Source: Chondrus crispus (lineage: Eukaryota; Rhodophyta; Florideophyceae; Gigartinales; Gigartinaceae). Taken from it: DNA of 64,000 bases. This document shows positions 9,891 to 18,702 of the stretch, piece after piece. Both the position numbers and the translations under genes were made by a program. The stretch spans positions 83,982-147,981 of the forward strand of contig NW_005179130.1 in assembly GCF_000350225.1 (NCBI RefSeq). Direction: 5' to 3'. The first letter of the stretch is position 1. Each line of letters begins with the position of its first letter. The notes beneath the pieces are model-generated. The model searched no databases and was not told the DNA's origin. It saw only the letters and a list, made by a program, of their open reading frames with translations.

Positions 9891-10406
9891 TCATGTGAAC
9901 TTGCTTTTCAATAAGACATTGTCGTCGTCGAAGTTGAAGTCTGGCCTGATGGCGGTGGTCAGCGATGATAGTAAATGTTGGCTGTCTGACACCGACGCTG
10001 CTGAGGTTGGCGATGCTGGTGTCACGGGCAAAGAAGATGTGCGGGAGCGAGACGGCGATGACGACGTCGACTGTGAGTCTGACAACAGCGGTGGCGATGA
10101 CTGGACGGATACGGACGGCGACGACGACGACGGCAATGACGATCGAGGGTTGGATGGGCTCGACGAGCTGGCCTCGTTTGGCAGTCTGTACGACTTTGAC
10201 GGCGTCGGCGTCCGTCGGCGAGCTAAACCCACGAGTGGCCGCATATGTGCCGAGCTCGGAATCAATCTGGCGCCAGCGCGGCGAGAGTGGCATGCCCAAT
10301 GCAGCTGTGATTGATGTCGGCTTTGATCACGAGTCAACTGCGATTCTGGCCCTGGATTCAATAGAAGAGAACGCTGAATTGTTGTGAGCGGTCTGCTCTT
10401 CGGCAC
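9891..10406 (-). CDS. Possible serine/proline-rich low-complexity protein, 171 residues
   Basis: The frame begins at an ATG at 10406 and has a basic N-terminus, a long serine/proline-rich middle (SSPSNPRSS, SSPPLLSDSQ, TSSSPSRSR) and a compact C-terminus ending DDDNVLLKSKFT. The opposite strand in the same stretch is also open for 139 codons with a run of aspartate and glycine, so the strand is a judgement. In duplicate copy 2 the frame is broken by a 50-bp insertion at 58431-58480. It resembles a disordered regulatory tail; no domain is recognised. Confidence 0.3.
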   Translation of the reverse strand: MPKSRPLTTIQRSLLLNPGPESQLTRDQSRHQSQLHWACHSRRAGARLIPSSAHMRPLVGLARRRTPTPSKSYRLPNEASSSSPSNPRSSLPSSSSPSVSVQSSPPLLSDSQSTSSSPSRSRTSSLPVTPASPTSAASVSDSQHLLSSLTTAIRPDFNFDDDNVLLKSKFT

Positions 10407-10626
10407 AAGAAAAGTGTCGATACAAAATAATACGGTTTATAGTTTTCGGTCTCACACTCGATTTTCTAACTGTTTGCTATAGAGTGTAGTAATTTCAATG
10501 AATGATTCATACTGTTCGGTTGCCTTAGGCCAACGTTTGAGATAAGAAGAGTGTTGGGGGTTGGGTGAATAATCCACTCACACAACACATACCCACTGTC
10601 TGTCTGTCAACGTCAACTCATGCTCG
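10407..10626. other. Spacer between low-complexity ORF and cysteine-rich pseudogene
   Basis: AT-rich spacer after the right end of the segmental duplication. No ORF, RNA or repeat is recognised. It would contain the 3' flank of the minus-strand pseudogene and upstream sequence of the minus-strand ORF ending at 9891. Confidence 0.4.
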
Positions 10627-12598
10627 TCAGTTTTTGTCTTTTTTGTTCGTGAGTTTTTTTATTGTTGACTTTGATTCTGAATAATCCTCCGTGAGTATTT
10701 GGTGAGAAGAGAAGAGAAAAGGTGACTGCCCACACTGCACTGTCCAATCCGTGGAAGCCTGACCGGCAGAGAGCACAGGGTGCGCGCACACATCATTCCC
10801 GTCGCACACCACACTCGCCGACACGGGTGTGCCCACCGCAGTCAGGTTGCGCAGCCAGCCAAACATGCCACTCCTCTCGCTGGCCACGCACGACTCACTG
10901 TCCACGCACTGCACGCTCACCTCGCGCTGGCTCACATTGCTCGGCACACTGCCGCTTCCATTCGGGATACTCTCAAACGCGCAGCTGTCCTGACTGCGGC
11001 ACACAACGTTCAATCCGTGCACAGTCAGTCCTTCCGCGACGCTTGAGAATGAGCAGGCCAACTCACCATCGCAGTCGAAAGAAGCATTGCTGATTCCACG
11101 GAGAGCGCCCTCCTCATTCGACAACAAATCAGAGCAACTCTGTTCGTCGATGCACTGTGTAATCAGTGTGCCGAGCTCACTTGTGTAGAGTCCCCGTCTT
11201 GGCGGATTCCCGACAGTCGTCCACAGTGCGCAGGCAGAGTACCCTTCACACATACAACCCACATTGTGGACACTCTGGCCACCTCCTACCATCCCTGCTC
11301 ACAGGCGCTGTCTCCATTCACGCAGCTGATGTGCACACTGCCAGCCACACCAGTCACTCTGAGGTGCATAGATCTGCAGACATTGGTATTCGCGCACACA
11401 ATGCTTGCGTTTGCGGCTATGTTGCTTGTGCCAGCAACGAGAGTCCCAAACAGGCGGGATACGCAGTAGAGCTAACACTTCGTCGTGAGAAGAAACTCAT
11501 GCTTCTGATCGTGTCTGTCTCAAAGCGTGCTCTCAAACAACTGGACCTGCCATAACAGTCGACTTCCAGGGAAAGAGACACGTTTTTGAGCAGCCAGCTT
11601 GAATATTTGCACGCATCAGGAGCTTCACATAGTACAGACACATCGTGCGCATCAGCGACCAACACTGCAACTCTCTCTGCTGAGTACCGTCCGTTGATCA
11701 AGAGTGAAGCTTGGTCGACGTTGGTCACACTTATCATGCAAGCTTGGCAAGAGTTGAACCCTCCTGTGTTGACAGTCACCGTTGTCACTCTGGACACAGA
11801 TATGTCTTGGGTTTCGCACAAAACAAATGGCACAGTCAACAGAATAACATGGAAGAAACGGACAAATATCCACCACGGAACTGGCCGCTCAACTCAGGCC
11901 ATAGCACGAGCGAGTCTCACCGCAGTGAATTAACAGCGATCGGAAGTCGGTTAGCGAGTGATTGGTGTATCGCAGGCACTGCGAGCCGACCGTGCAGTCC
12001 AGTGTGCAGTACATCTCGTCAGTGCAGCTGAGCAGATCAGTCCGGCGCGGGTTCATCGTTGGCCAGTCAGTGTCCGAATGGTTGTTGTAAACGAAGCTGC
12101 CAATCTTGCCTGAGTGGCAGTCTGCGTGGGTGTAAACGGGCCATTCATCGTTCCAAATAGTGAAGCAGCCAACGCAAGAGGAAAAACCGGCAAAGCCAGG
12201 CATTAGTGTGTCAGCCGGAGTCGAGTCGGCGTTTCGAAAGTTGCTCACTCCGATCCCGGTGGATTCACCGTCCAATGTCTGCAGCTCGCGCGATTCGCAG
12301 TACATCCCGATGCAGTAACGACCCGTGTTGGAACCGAACACCGACTCCATACGGTTGATCACACTGCGGTATTGCTCGGTATTATGGAATGAAGCGAGCG
12401 AAGTGTTAAACTGCTCTCTGCAATAGTCTGACGCATTGGCCACGGTGAAATGCGCATCGGAATCCGCCTCACGAGGCGGACGTGAATAATGTGATAATCA
12501 GGCACACTCTCCACTTGGATCGCGCTCCGCACGACTCTGGTCAGAGCAGCGGCGGCCACAACAGTGAGGAGCTGTCGGTGTGGTTGGCCACAGTCCAT
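10627..12598 (-). pseudogene. Broken gene for a cysteine-rich secreted or surface protein with repeated short Cys motifs
   Basis: Four consecutive frames read as one protein. 12598-12450 begins with an ATG and a hydrophobic stretch (LLTVVAAAAL) like a signal peptide; 12443-11889, 11839-11417 and 11292-10627 continue it. The body repeats a pattern of hydrophobic-X-C, five or six residues, C, such as VDCYGRSSC, VVCRSQDSC, FDCDGELAC, VQCVDSESC and VVCDGNDVC, spaced every 25-40 residues. Such spacing suggests a cysteine-stitched beta-helix, an inference. The changes of frame near 12450, 11880, 11450 and 11290 occur over one or a few bases; at 11290 the motif continues directly across the shift, which argues for indels rather than introns. 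N-glycosylation sequons are frequent. Short introns at the other breaks are not excluded. It lies head to head with the intact cysteine-rich gene at 12908. Confidence 0.65.
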
Positions 12599-12907
12599 TC
12601 CCCCGTGTGATGACTCGAGATCCTTTGACCCTCACCTTTATTCCCACGTTCCTAGTCCTACCTCTAGTGGACTCTCGCCGTTGCGTTCGCTGGCGGCGTC
12701 AGTCGTGTCCACCTGTCCAGCTGGACAGGTTGCGTCATGACACCCCGCACATGTTTTTCACACTTTTCTCATCTACATAAACTTGACTTTTTTCTTTCGC
12801 ACTCAGCGGAATTTCAGCGGATATTGGTCGAATAAAGAAAAATTAACCTGGAAAAATACTCAGACAGAGTCATCGCTGAGTGAGCAAGTCGAGCGAAAGC
12901 TGCCGGA
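12599..12907. promoter_or_regulatory. Divergent intergenic region between two cysteine-rich genes
   Basis: About 309 bp separates the starts of the minus-strand pseudogene and the plus-strand gene at 12908, so it should hold promoters for both. It includes a short inverted repeat around 12708-12725 (CACCTGTCCAGCTGGACAGGTTG) whose arms ACCTGTCCAG and CTGGACAGGT pair perfectly, a good candidate for a dyad operator or a hairpin. No certain TATA box is seen. Confidence 0.4.
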
Positions 12908-13960
12908 ATGAACAAGGAAGGAAGCATAAAGCTGGTGGCTGTGTCGCTGGCACTGTTGGCGGGAGTGGGCAGCAGTCTGGTGTGCGAGCCAGGCTACACG
13001 TGCTGGACGGACAACCGCGAAAGCAACCTGGTTTGGGTGAAGAGAAATGAGCGCCCCAGCAGCTGTTCTGACTCTTGTGCTCGCGCACTGGGGGGAAACA
13101 GCCAGTATTATACCTGCGATGAAGGACGCTCCGGCTTCGACAACTGGAACGAACTGCAGCCAGTGGCCGATGGACTGGGATTCAACTGCGGCGGTGGCAA
13201 TACTTGCTGGGGGAACCAGTCGCCGGTGGAGGGACACATGCTGGTCACGAACGGCAATGATCCTATCAAGTCGTGTTACTACATGGGCGGAGACTCGTTC
13301 ACCTGCGCGAATAACCCGGGCAATGCCAACTGCTTTGGCGAGCGCTACTCAAGCATTTGCCCGTGCAAAATGGTTGCCTTGGACGGAGCCTGCCACTTTG
13401 ATCATCCAGCCCACTACCCGGAAAACCCGACGTTTGGCCAAAACGGCAAAGCATCGGCCACGGACTGTCTGAGCCGAATCAACTATTACCGCAAACTGGC
13501 CTGCGATGAGGGCTGGCGCGAGTGCCCGGCGTCGGGACTGCCTCCCATCTCAGAGTGCACCTCCTGCCACGAGTGTGCCAACTCTGAGAGTGCTTTCGAT
13601 GCTGTGTATGGCGCTCACCAATCATTCACTCGCTGCGGAGAGAGGTCGCAGGGTCAGGGTGGAGGTCCCAACTGTGCCGCCGTCATTGATCAGTTTGTGA
13701 GCGAGCGATACGCAAGGAAGAATGCCAATGGTCAGTACATTTGCGATGGCCACTGCGGACCGATTTTGGCTCCCGGCTGTTGGGCTTTTCACTGGGGCAA
13801 GGATCCGAACAGTAATTTCCACACTCTGAACTGGCGCAGCTGTGACTCGCAAACGTGTCACGATTACTGCGAGAGCCCGTATTCGAACGCCTGTTCTTCA
13901 CCTGATGCCAGCATTGAACCCAACCAGTGCGGCTGTGACGAGCCGGAAGCGAGCAGTTGA
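12908..13960 (+). CDS. Secreted cysteine-rich protein of unknown function, 350 residues
   Basis: The frame starts at an ATG followed by a clear signal peptide: charged MNKEGSIK, hydrophobic core LVAVSLALLAGVG, and a small-residue cleavage region before CEPG. The mature part has about thirty cysteines, an even number consistent with many disulfides, and is rich in glycine, asparagine and aromatic residues (CWGNQS, GCWAFHWG). There is no membrane anchor. Codon use is even and strongly GC-ending, and the frame is intact, so it looks like a functional extracellular or cell-wall protein. The stop codon is TGA at 13958-13960, after which the same frame stays open for 33 codons of a serine/glycine-rich tail. 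It lies divergently from another cysteine-rich secreted-type gene, now broken. I recognise no named domain. Confidence 0.8.
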   Translation: MNKEGSIKLVAVSLALLAGVGSSLVCEPGYTCWTDNRESNLVWVKRNERPSSCSDSCARALGGNSQYYTCDEGRSGFDNWNELQPVADGLGFNCGGGNTCWGNQSPVEGHMLVTNGNDPIKSCYYMGGDSFTCANNPGNANCFGERYSSICPCKMVALDGACHFDHPAHYPENPTFGQNGKASATDCLSRINYYRKLACDEGWRECPASGLPPISECTSCHECANSESAFDAVYGAHQSFTRCGERSQGQGGGPNCAAVIDQFVSERYARKNANGQYICDGHCGPILAPGCWAFHWGKDPNSNFHTLNWRSCDSQTCHDYCESPYSNACSSPDASIEPNQCGCDEPEASS

Positions 13961-14062
13961 GACTGCAGCAGCAGTGGCGGCGGAGGCGGCGGCGGCCCCT
14001 GGAGCAGCAGCAGCAGCCACAGCGGCAAGGGCAGTCCGTTTCCAGGTCCGAAGGCCGCTTGA
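13961..14062 (+). other. In-frame 33-codon extension after the TGA stop of the cysteine-rich gene
   Basis: Reading on from TGA in the same frame gives DCSSSGGGGGGGPW, a serine run, and SGKGSPFPGPKAA before a second TGA at 14060-14062. Composition and GC-rich codons match the upstream gene. The simplest explanation is a nonsense change or a remnant of a longer C-terminus; stop readthrough or selenocysteine are alternatives without direct support here. Confidence 0.45.
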
Positions 14063-14307
14063 GTAAATGTTTGGGTTGAAGGAGTATCTGTTTATGCGTG
14101 TGTTTGATATCATAGTGGTTATCTATCTATCTTGCTTCGCTGGTTGAATGGTGTGCGGATGGACAACACACAGTCTGGCTGTGTGAACACCAAGCGCGAC
14201 AGTACTGGCCTAAGCCGAGTCTCACTGCACTGTTTGTCTGTCTCACGAAAAAAGAAAGAGATGGAAGAAATGTAGGAAAAAAGAGACACACAATGCCAAA
14301 CAAATTA
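14063..14307. other. 3' flank of the cysteine-rich gene
   Basis: AT-richer sequence with short purine-rich runs (AAAAAAGAAAGAGATGG). No ORF or repeat recognised; probably the 3' untranslated and terminator region of the gene at 12908 and of the convergent short ORF at 14308. Confidence 0.35.
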
Positions 14308-14526
14308 TTAGTGTTTGCCAGTCTTGTGAGACCTCTTCTTGGTCGCTGACTGACCCTTCTTCAGCGCATTGCGCTTACGATTCGTCTTTTCGCGCATAGT
14401 CATAAACCAAGCCTTCTGCAGTCGGCCATAGTGTGACTCTAATACCGTTGCCCCTGCATCACTGTGCGCATGCCAAACCTCCACCGCGCCGCCAAACAGA
14501 TTGTTAATCTGCACGCATGGAACCAA
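14308..14526 (-). CDS. Short ORF with a lysine-rich C-terminus, possible last exon
   Basis: A 72-residue frame whose first half is well mixed (NNLFGGAVEVWHAHSDAG, GRLQKAWFM) and whose last 25 residues are strongly basic (RKRNALKKGQSATKKRSHKTGKH). Directly upstream on the minus strand the sequence runs through a pyrimidine-rich stretch to GCGTGCAG before ATTAACAATC, which would suit a 3' splice site, so this may be the final exon of a gene whose start is lost or unrecognised upstream. No family is recognised. Confidence 0.35.
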   Translation of the reverse strand: MVPCVQINNLFGGAVEVWHAHSDAGATVLESHYGRLQKAWFMTMREKTNRKRNALKKGQSATKKRSHKTGKH

Positions 14527-16307
14527 CGAAGGAAATGGATATGATAAATCAGGCTTGCGATTCTCGAAATGGGAATCTGAAATTCAGGGTTGGTATCGCA
14601 TACATAGCATATGCGCCAAATACAGTATCATGCCAGCGGCCATCGTTTTTGCTTTATCGAGAGGCACCTAGCTGGAGCATTAGGAATGAAGTAGCTCTGC
14701 ATTAGCGATATAAGTAGATACGTTTGCCGATAGATATCAAAAAGAAACCAACAACGAACAAAAGAATAGAACAACACAGTGCTTTAATTGCGCAACCAAA
14801 TCCTAGTGCAACTAGTCCGGCATAGTCGAAGGCTCGAGAGGGCGTCAAGCATTGACAACCGAGCAGTGAGGAGACTGTTGAACCACGCGGCGATATAGTT
14901 CGCGTTTGAATCTTAGAACCTCGCGCACGGAATCAGCCTATCCAACTCGGCACCCCTGTCTCCGGGCAACGGTGACTTGTTGCATCCGCTGCCCTTCGGT
15001 AGTCTACTTTCCTGCTGTACGCGGCCCGTTTGTGGACAAACCGGAAAGACCAATTCCTCCCGACAGTTCCCGTCGTACGCGGCACGCGCTCTCGGAAGGG
15101 TCGGCTTTTCAAGGTCTGACTCGACATTGAAGTCAGACATATATTTACTTCGGTAAATATTCTACCAACGCAGAGAACAAATTGTTACGGTTTGGACAGA
15201 TGCGACGGCAATCGCGACAGTGTTGGATGTGTCATCCGAATCCAGCAGTGACTGGAAAAGTCTAGAAAAGATTAGACTTTGGAGGGACAACAAGTTGGCT
15301 TATGTGACAAATGGCCAGGGGGATGTCACGCTTGTGGAAAAAGTATCCGAATGAGTTCGATTTGGAGAAATTGGGAACGGCCTGCAACGGCAGATCGTGG
15401 GTTGACAAGATTTGCGTACAAGTACGGCATGCATGTGTGCCCACGTTCAGTCGGGTCCGACCGGACCAATTCTAGGCACCAGACTGCAGCTCTTTGGAAC
15501 GTATCTCGGCGAGCACGAAACGGCTCGCCACCCTCTGTCCCCTTCGAGCACAGTCAGTGTTTGGGGCGGGAACGAGCCCGCCTCTGGGCTCGGTTGTCGT
15601 GCTTTCAGATGGAAGCACTGCGGTCCAGGAGATCAGGTACGACCTCATCTCCTCACGTGGGTAGAGACCCGCTGGATTGCGTCCCTACCACATGAAGGTC
15701 TTCTTCCACAAAACGATAAATCACGAATATGTCAATCTACTAGGGCCAAGTATGAATGGCATTATCGCTCTGGGACATTCCCGTAAATGTCGACAAATAA
15801 TCCCGAAAATTAATACCTGTGACAAATTCCAGGATGGCAAATGCGGAGATTGGGCAGATAAGGAAGAGGGCATACCTTTAGAACTCTAAATGAAATACCC
15901 TGGAATACTCTAGACCGCCAAGCACGCCTCTCTTCAATCGCGAGTTCCATAACGACAATACATACAACGTTGGGGACGTCTGGAGTACTAAACTCTTTTT
16001 GGACTATTACTGTTGTGGCAAGGGAGTACGTCTACATGCTAAATGAAATCACTGTGAACAATATTGTCCACAAATTCGTTCTGTTATCTACGAGATTAAC
16101 CGTCGCCTCTTACAAAAAATTCTTCCATCCGAGTATTCTACCACCTGATAGTCCGTTCTGATACGTACAAATTGCCTTAGCACTTCAATCGTGCGTTTTC
16201 GAAAGTCCCACAACAGCCTCTATAAACTTGGTTTCAACGTCCATAAACATGTACTGTACCGTTGTAAACGGTACTGCACAGAGCACCGCTCACGGACTTC
16301 ATGCAAA
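14527..16307. other. 1.8 kb without a recognised gene
   Basis: Only short frames are present, none with a recognisable motif. The longest are 124 and 138 codons at 15279-15786 in overlapping plus-strand frames and look like chance. One fragment, 15331-15483, starts MSRLWKKYPNEFDLEKLG and has a natural residue mix but stops after about 50 codons. I see no tRNA, LTR or tandem repeat here. Confidence 0.4.
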
Positions 16308-16360
16308 TGTCAGCATCTTCGCTCTCAGCATCTTTGTTGCTGAGAGCGAAGATGCTGACA
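16308..16360. repeat. Perfect 23-bp inverted repeat with a 7-nt loop
   Basis: Left arm 16308-16330 and right arm 16338-16360 are exact reverse complements, separated by TCTTTGT. The arms begin TGTCAGCATC and end with its complement. Perfect pairing over 23 bp would form a stable hairpin in RNA or a cruciform in DNA. There are no element ends or duplications at its borders. Confidence 0.95.
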
Positions 16361-16592
16361 TACACCTCGTAATCAGATTTTGGGGACTGGCTTCTATCAC
16401 CTCGACGATTACGGATTTCGACACTGTCTTCGAAAAGTTGCCAATTGCAGATTTGGGTACTATCCTCGCCAAGCTAGACGGCAACACCCTTTGAAGAGCA
16501 TCAAAATTTGTAGGGTGTTCAACGCGCACGAGACACGTGCGCTCGCTTGCAGCAAACACTATACGTTTCAAAATTCCGATCCGGCGAGGGAG

Positions 16593-16800
16593 CCTCGGGA
16601 GAACGAACATCTCCAATCAACAGAACTGGCGTACTTGAAGTGTGCCGTTGGCTTTTGGGTCTGCAGACAGTGTTAGCACTGACAGTGCTAGGATAGATTA
16701 AATTTTTCTTGCGAACAATATCATGCGTCTGTATTTATACCGTAGTGCGAACCGAACAAAGAGTAGAAGGTATCTAACAAAACAACTTTCCAGTTTATCA
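16593..16800 (+). repeat. Cop-A 5' LTR
   Basis: About 208 bp aligning along its whole length with 54048-54258. It ends in TTTATCA. A TATA-like TATTTATA lies at about 16732-16739 and is conserved in the other copy, fitting the promoter of a short copia LTR. Confidence 0.88.
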
Positions 16801-16815
16801 GGTTATGGGCACCAG
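16801..16815 (+). promoter_or_regulatory. Cop-A primer-binding site, initiator-tRNA half type
   Basis: GGTTATGGGCACCAG directly follows the LTR. It is complementary, with one mismatch, to the anticodon stem-loop region of initiator methionine tRNA (CTGGGCCCATAACC), as in Drosophila copia and yeast Ty5, which prime from a cleaved tRNA half rather than the tRNA 3' end. Confidence 0.7.
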
Positions 16816-17347
16816 TCTACCTTTCGTTCTTCCTTTTCTGTGAATCTGATCCGTTTTTCTGCTCCTCTCATTTTTCGTTTTCTATTCTCTGATTCTGCGT
16901 TTCCCTTCGACTACGCGACGCGATGTCCACTTCTCATGTGAACATAACAACGAAATTCCATCGAAGGGCTTTCTTTTTGTTTTGGCGGTGACTCCCGTTC
17001 CTTTTTATTCTGGAACTCAACTCAGTTCCTTATGTAGACAAATATCTGTAGTCTACTAAACCCACCTAACGCAGCACTACCCCCCTAAAACGTCCAGAAT
17101 GCCGCGAAAGTGGTAGGAGACATTCTGGACCACATAATCTTACCCTGTCAAAACCCCTTGACTTCATCTTTCGTGAACCGTCTCGGTTCGCACCTAATTA
17201 GCCGCGTTACGCGAGCAGGTAATTCGTACAGAGATAAACCCAGAGGTCAAAATCACGCAAATCAGGATAACTCACAAATGTCGCGCACAGGTACTAAATT
17301 ATTCTGTGAATACGACTTAGCATATCTAAACAGAGCTCATGCGAGGG
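16816..17347 (+). other. Cop-A leader, interrupted at 17347 by Cop-B
   Basis: About 530 bp of untranslated leader without an ORF of note. It ends at the TG of the Cop-B LTR and should resume at 50609. The junction lacks a clean target duplication: the five bases before Cop-B are GAGGG and those after are GAAGA. Confidence 0.6.
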
Positions 17348-17654
17348 TGTGTAATTCTGTGTTGACCTCACTTGGTGTAGTCGGTGCCCTGCAATACTGT
17401 GATCATACTATAATTGCGTGGCTAATAGCAATAATTACCTTTCCGTCCATGTGCATCTATGTGAGTCAAGACATAGCTACCTTGTCCACTGCATTGGATC
17501 ACCTCCTTTTTGTGTACCTCGATACACTTTTCTATAAGTACTGTAGAAGAACGCTCCTCGGAAATGGATGAGCAGCGACACCGATTTAATCCATTTCATC
17601 CGATACATTAAAGCTCTCACATTGTTTCCCTCTGCACAGTTGTATTTCAATTCA
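17348..17654 (+). repeat. Cop-B 5' LTR
   Basis: 307 bp, matching 50302-50608 with 17 mismatches. Begins TGTGTAATTC and ends TTTCAATTCA. Confidence 0.94.
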
Positions 17655-17667
17655 GTTATGGGCCCAG
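17655..17667 (+). promoter_or_regulatory. Cop-B primer-binding site overlapping the gag start codon
   Basis: GTTATGGGCCCAG directly after the LTR is a perfect complement of the initiator methionine tRNA anticodon region (CTGGGCCCATAAC). The ATG inside it (17658-17660), which pairs with the CAU anticodon, is in frame with the element's gag and may be its start. Confidence 0.8.
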
Positions 17668-17771
17668 ATCTGCCCTCGCGTCCACGATTCTCTTGGGACA
17701 TCAAGACCCCTCTTTGGACAGATTGAAAGGGTTCTCAGGAAGGATACTACGATTCAGTTCAACTATGGAAG
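17658..17771 (+). pseudogene. Cop-B Gag, N-terminal piece before the Gyp-C insertion
   Basis: From the ATG at 17658 the frame reads MGPDLPSRPRFSW, meets one TGA at 17724-17726, and continues to 17771, where Gyp-C begins. After removing Gyp-C and one copy of the GGAAG duplication, the frame continues at 46140 without a shift (QLWK, then QFHDAPQ). The internal TGA shows decay; the continuity across 28 kb proves the nested insertion. Confidence 0.8.
17767..17771. repeat. Target-site duplication of Gyp-C, left (GGAAG)
   Basis: GGAAG at 17767-17771 is repeated at 46135-46139 on the far side of Gyp-C, 28 kb away. Confidence 0.93.
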
Positions 17772-18376
17772 TGCATAAACACCCCCGCGGAGAGGGGTGT
17801 ATGCGTACAGTCCTGTAGACCTCGGATCGCCGAGAACGGGATGAAGCACCACTCACACACGGGACCGGGTGCGGGCCATGGTAGCAGTGTGGTAGAGCGC
17901 GGTCAGGTCGGACGCGCGCACGCGCGAGCGGATCTACGCGTCGACGCCCCGGTGCGGTACTGATAGACGATCCAGTACCGACGGGCGGAGGCGGATCCGG
18001 GCTCGCTCGCGTGCTGGCGCGTCCTTGCTCGCGAGGTCCCTTGCCTAGAACGGACTAGAGTAGGCCGGTCGTTCTAGTAGAGTAAGCGGCAGAGCTGACC
18101 TAGACGGAGAGTTGTGGACAAGCTCGTGCTCGTCCTTTTCCTCCGTCGTCGGTCGCTTGCGTATTTAATGTACAAAGTATTCTATCATAACACTACAGTA
18201 CCGATGTACTGTAGGGGGCTACTGTAGTGCGGGTCAGCCTGCACTGCAGCGCTGTCAGGCATCGGGCTGACAGTACACGTGGGTGTCGCGCACACATGTG
18301 GGTCCGTACTGTAGAGCTCGGGCTCTACAGTGCTGGATCCAATCTAGATCTAAATCTAATTTGCCGTTATACCACA
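17772..18376 (-). repeat. Gyp-C 3' LTR (left copy)
   Basis: 605 bp matching 45527-46134 with about 35 differences, among them a 3-bp deletion at its outer end (TGCATAAAC against TGTAGCATAAAC). Contains a hairpin at 18309-18332 (ACTGTAGAGC, 4-nt loop, GCTCTACAGT) and several TACTGTAG/CTACAGTA octamers. Confidence 0.93.
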
Positions 18377-18702
18377 CGGCCCCCCGTCAAGCGTGACCGT
18401 CCGCGGGCACGTGTGCTTAAAGGGAGCCTCGTGTGTTTCTGTCCGTCGTCCACCCCTCGCGACACTTCCAATTATACCCTCCTGTCTTCGCGCCTGATTT
18501 CGTCTGCCCCTGTCGCGGCGCATCCAGACCCCTACTCGTCGTGTTCTTCCGTGCTGCCGTGCGCTTCCGCCTTCCGGCTCCCCCGTCTGCCCTAGCGCGG
18601 GCTTCCGTGCCGTATCGCCCGCTCCGCCCTTATCTCCGTGGCGTGTGTTGCTCGCTCCAACCATCATCTTCCACGTGCTCTCGCGACTGACACCGTTTTC
18701 AC
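18377..18702 (+). other. Gyp-C region between 3' LTR and antisense ORF
   Basis: About 326 bp, pyrimidine-rich on the plus strand, starting with the element's polypurine tract (read on minus). It is the natural place for a leader of an antisense transcript starting in or near the LTR. No other feature is recognised. Confidence 0.45.

Larger units (their letters stand above)
1506..10372. repeat. Segmental duplication, copy 1 (split by Cop-E)
   Basis: 1506-3221 matches 54622-56335, and 9022-10372 matches 56331-58775, in the same orientation and with only scattered differences. The 5.8 kb between the two halves is the inserted element Cop-E. The other copy lies about 53 kb downstream and has no Cop-E, so it preserves the pre-insertion state. 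The right boundary falls in CCCTGGATTCAATAGAAGAG, after which the copies diverge. The unit contains one convincing gene, the membrane protein, and a low-complexity right half. Confidence 0.9.

Noticed and set aside
9895-10314. 139-codon plus-strand frame rich in aspartate and glycine
   Set aside because: Competes with the minus-strand serine/proline frame; the acidic runs are what the complement of a serine-rich coding stretch would give. The decision is weak.
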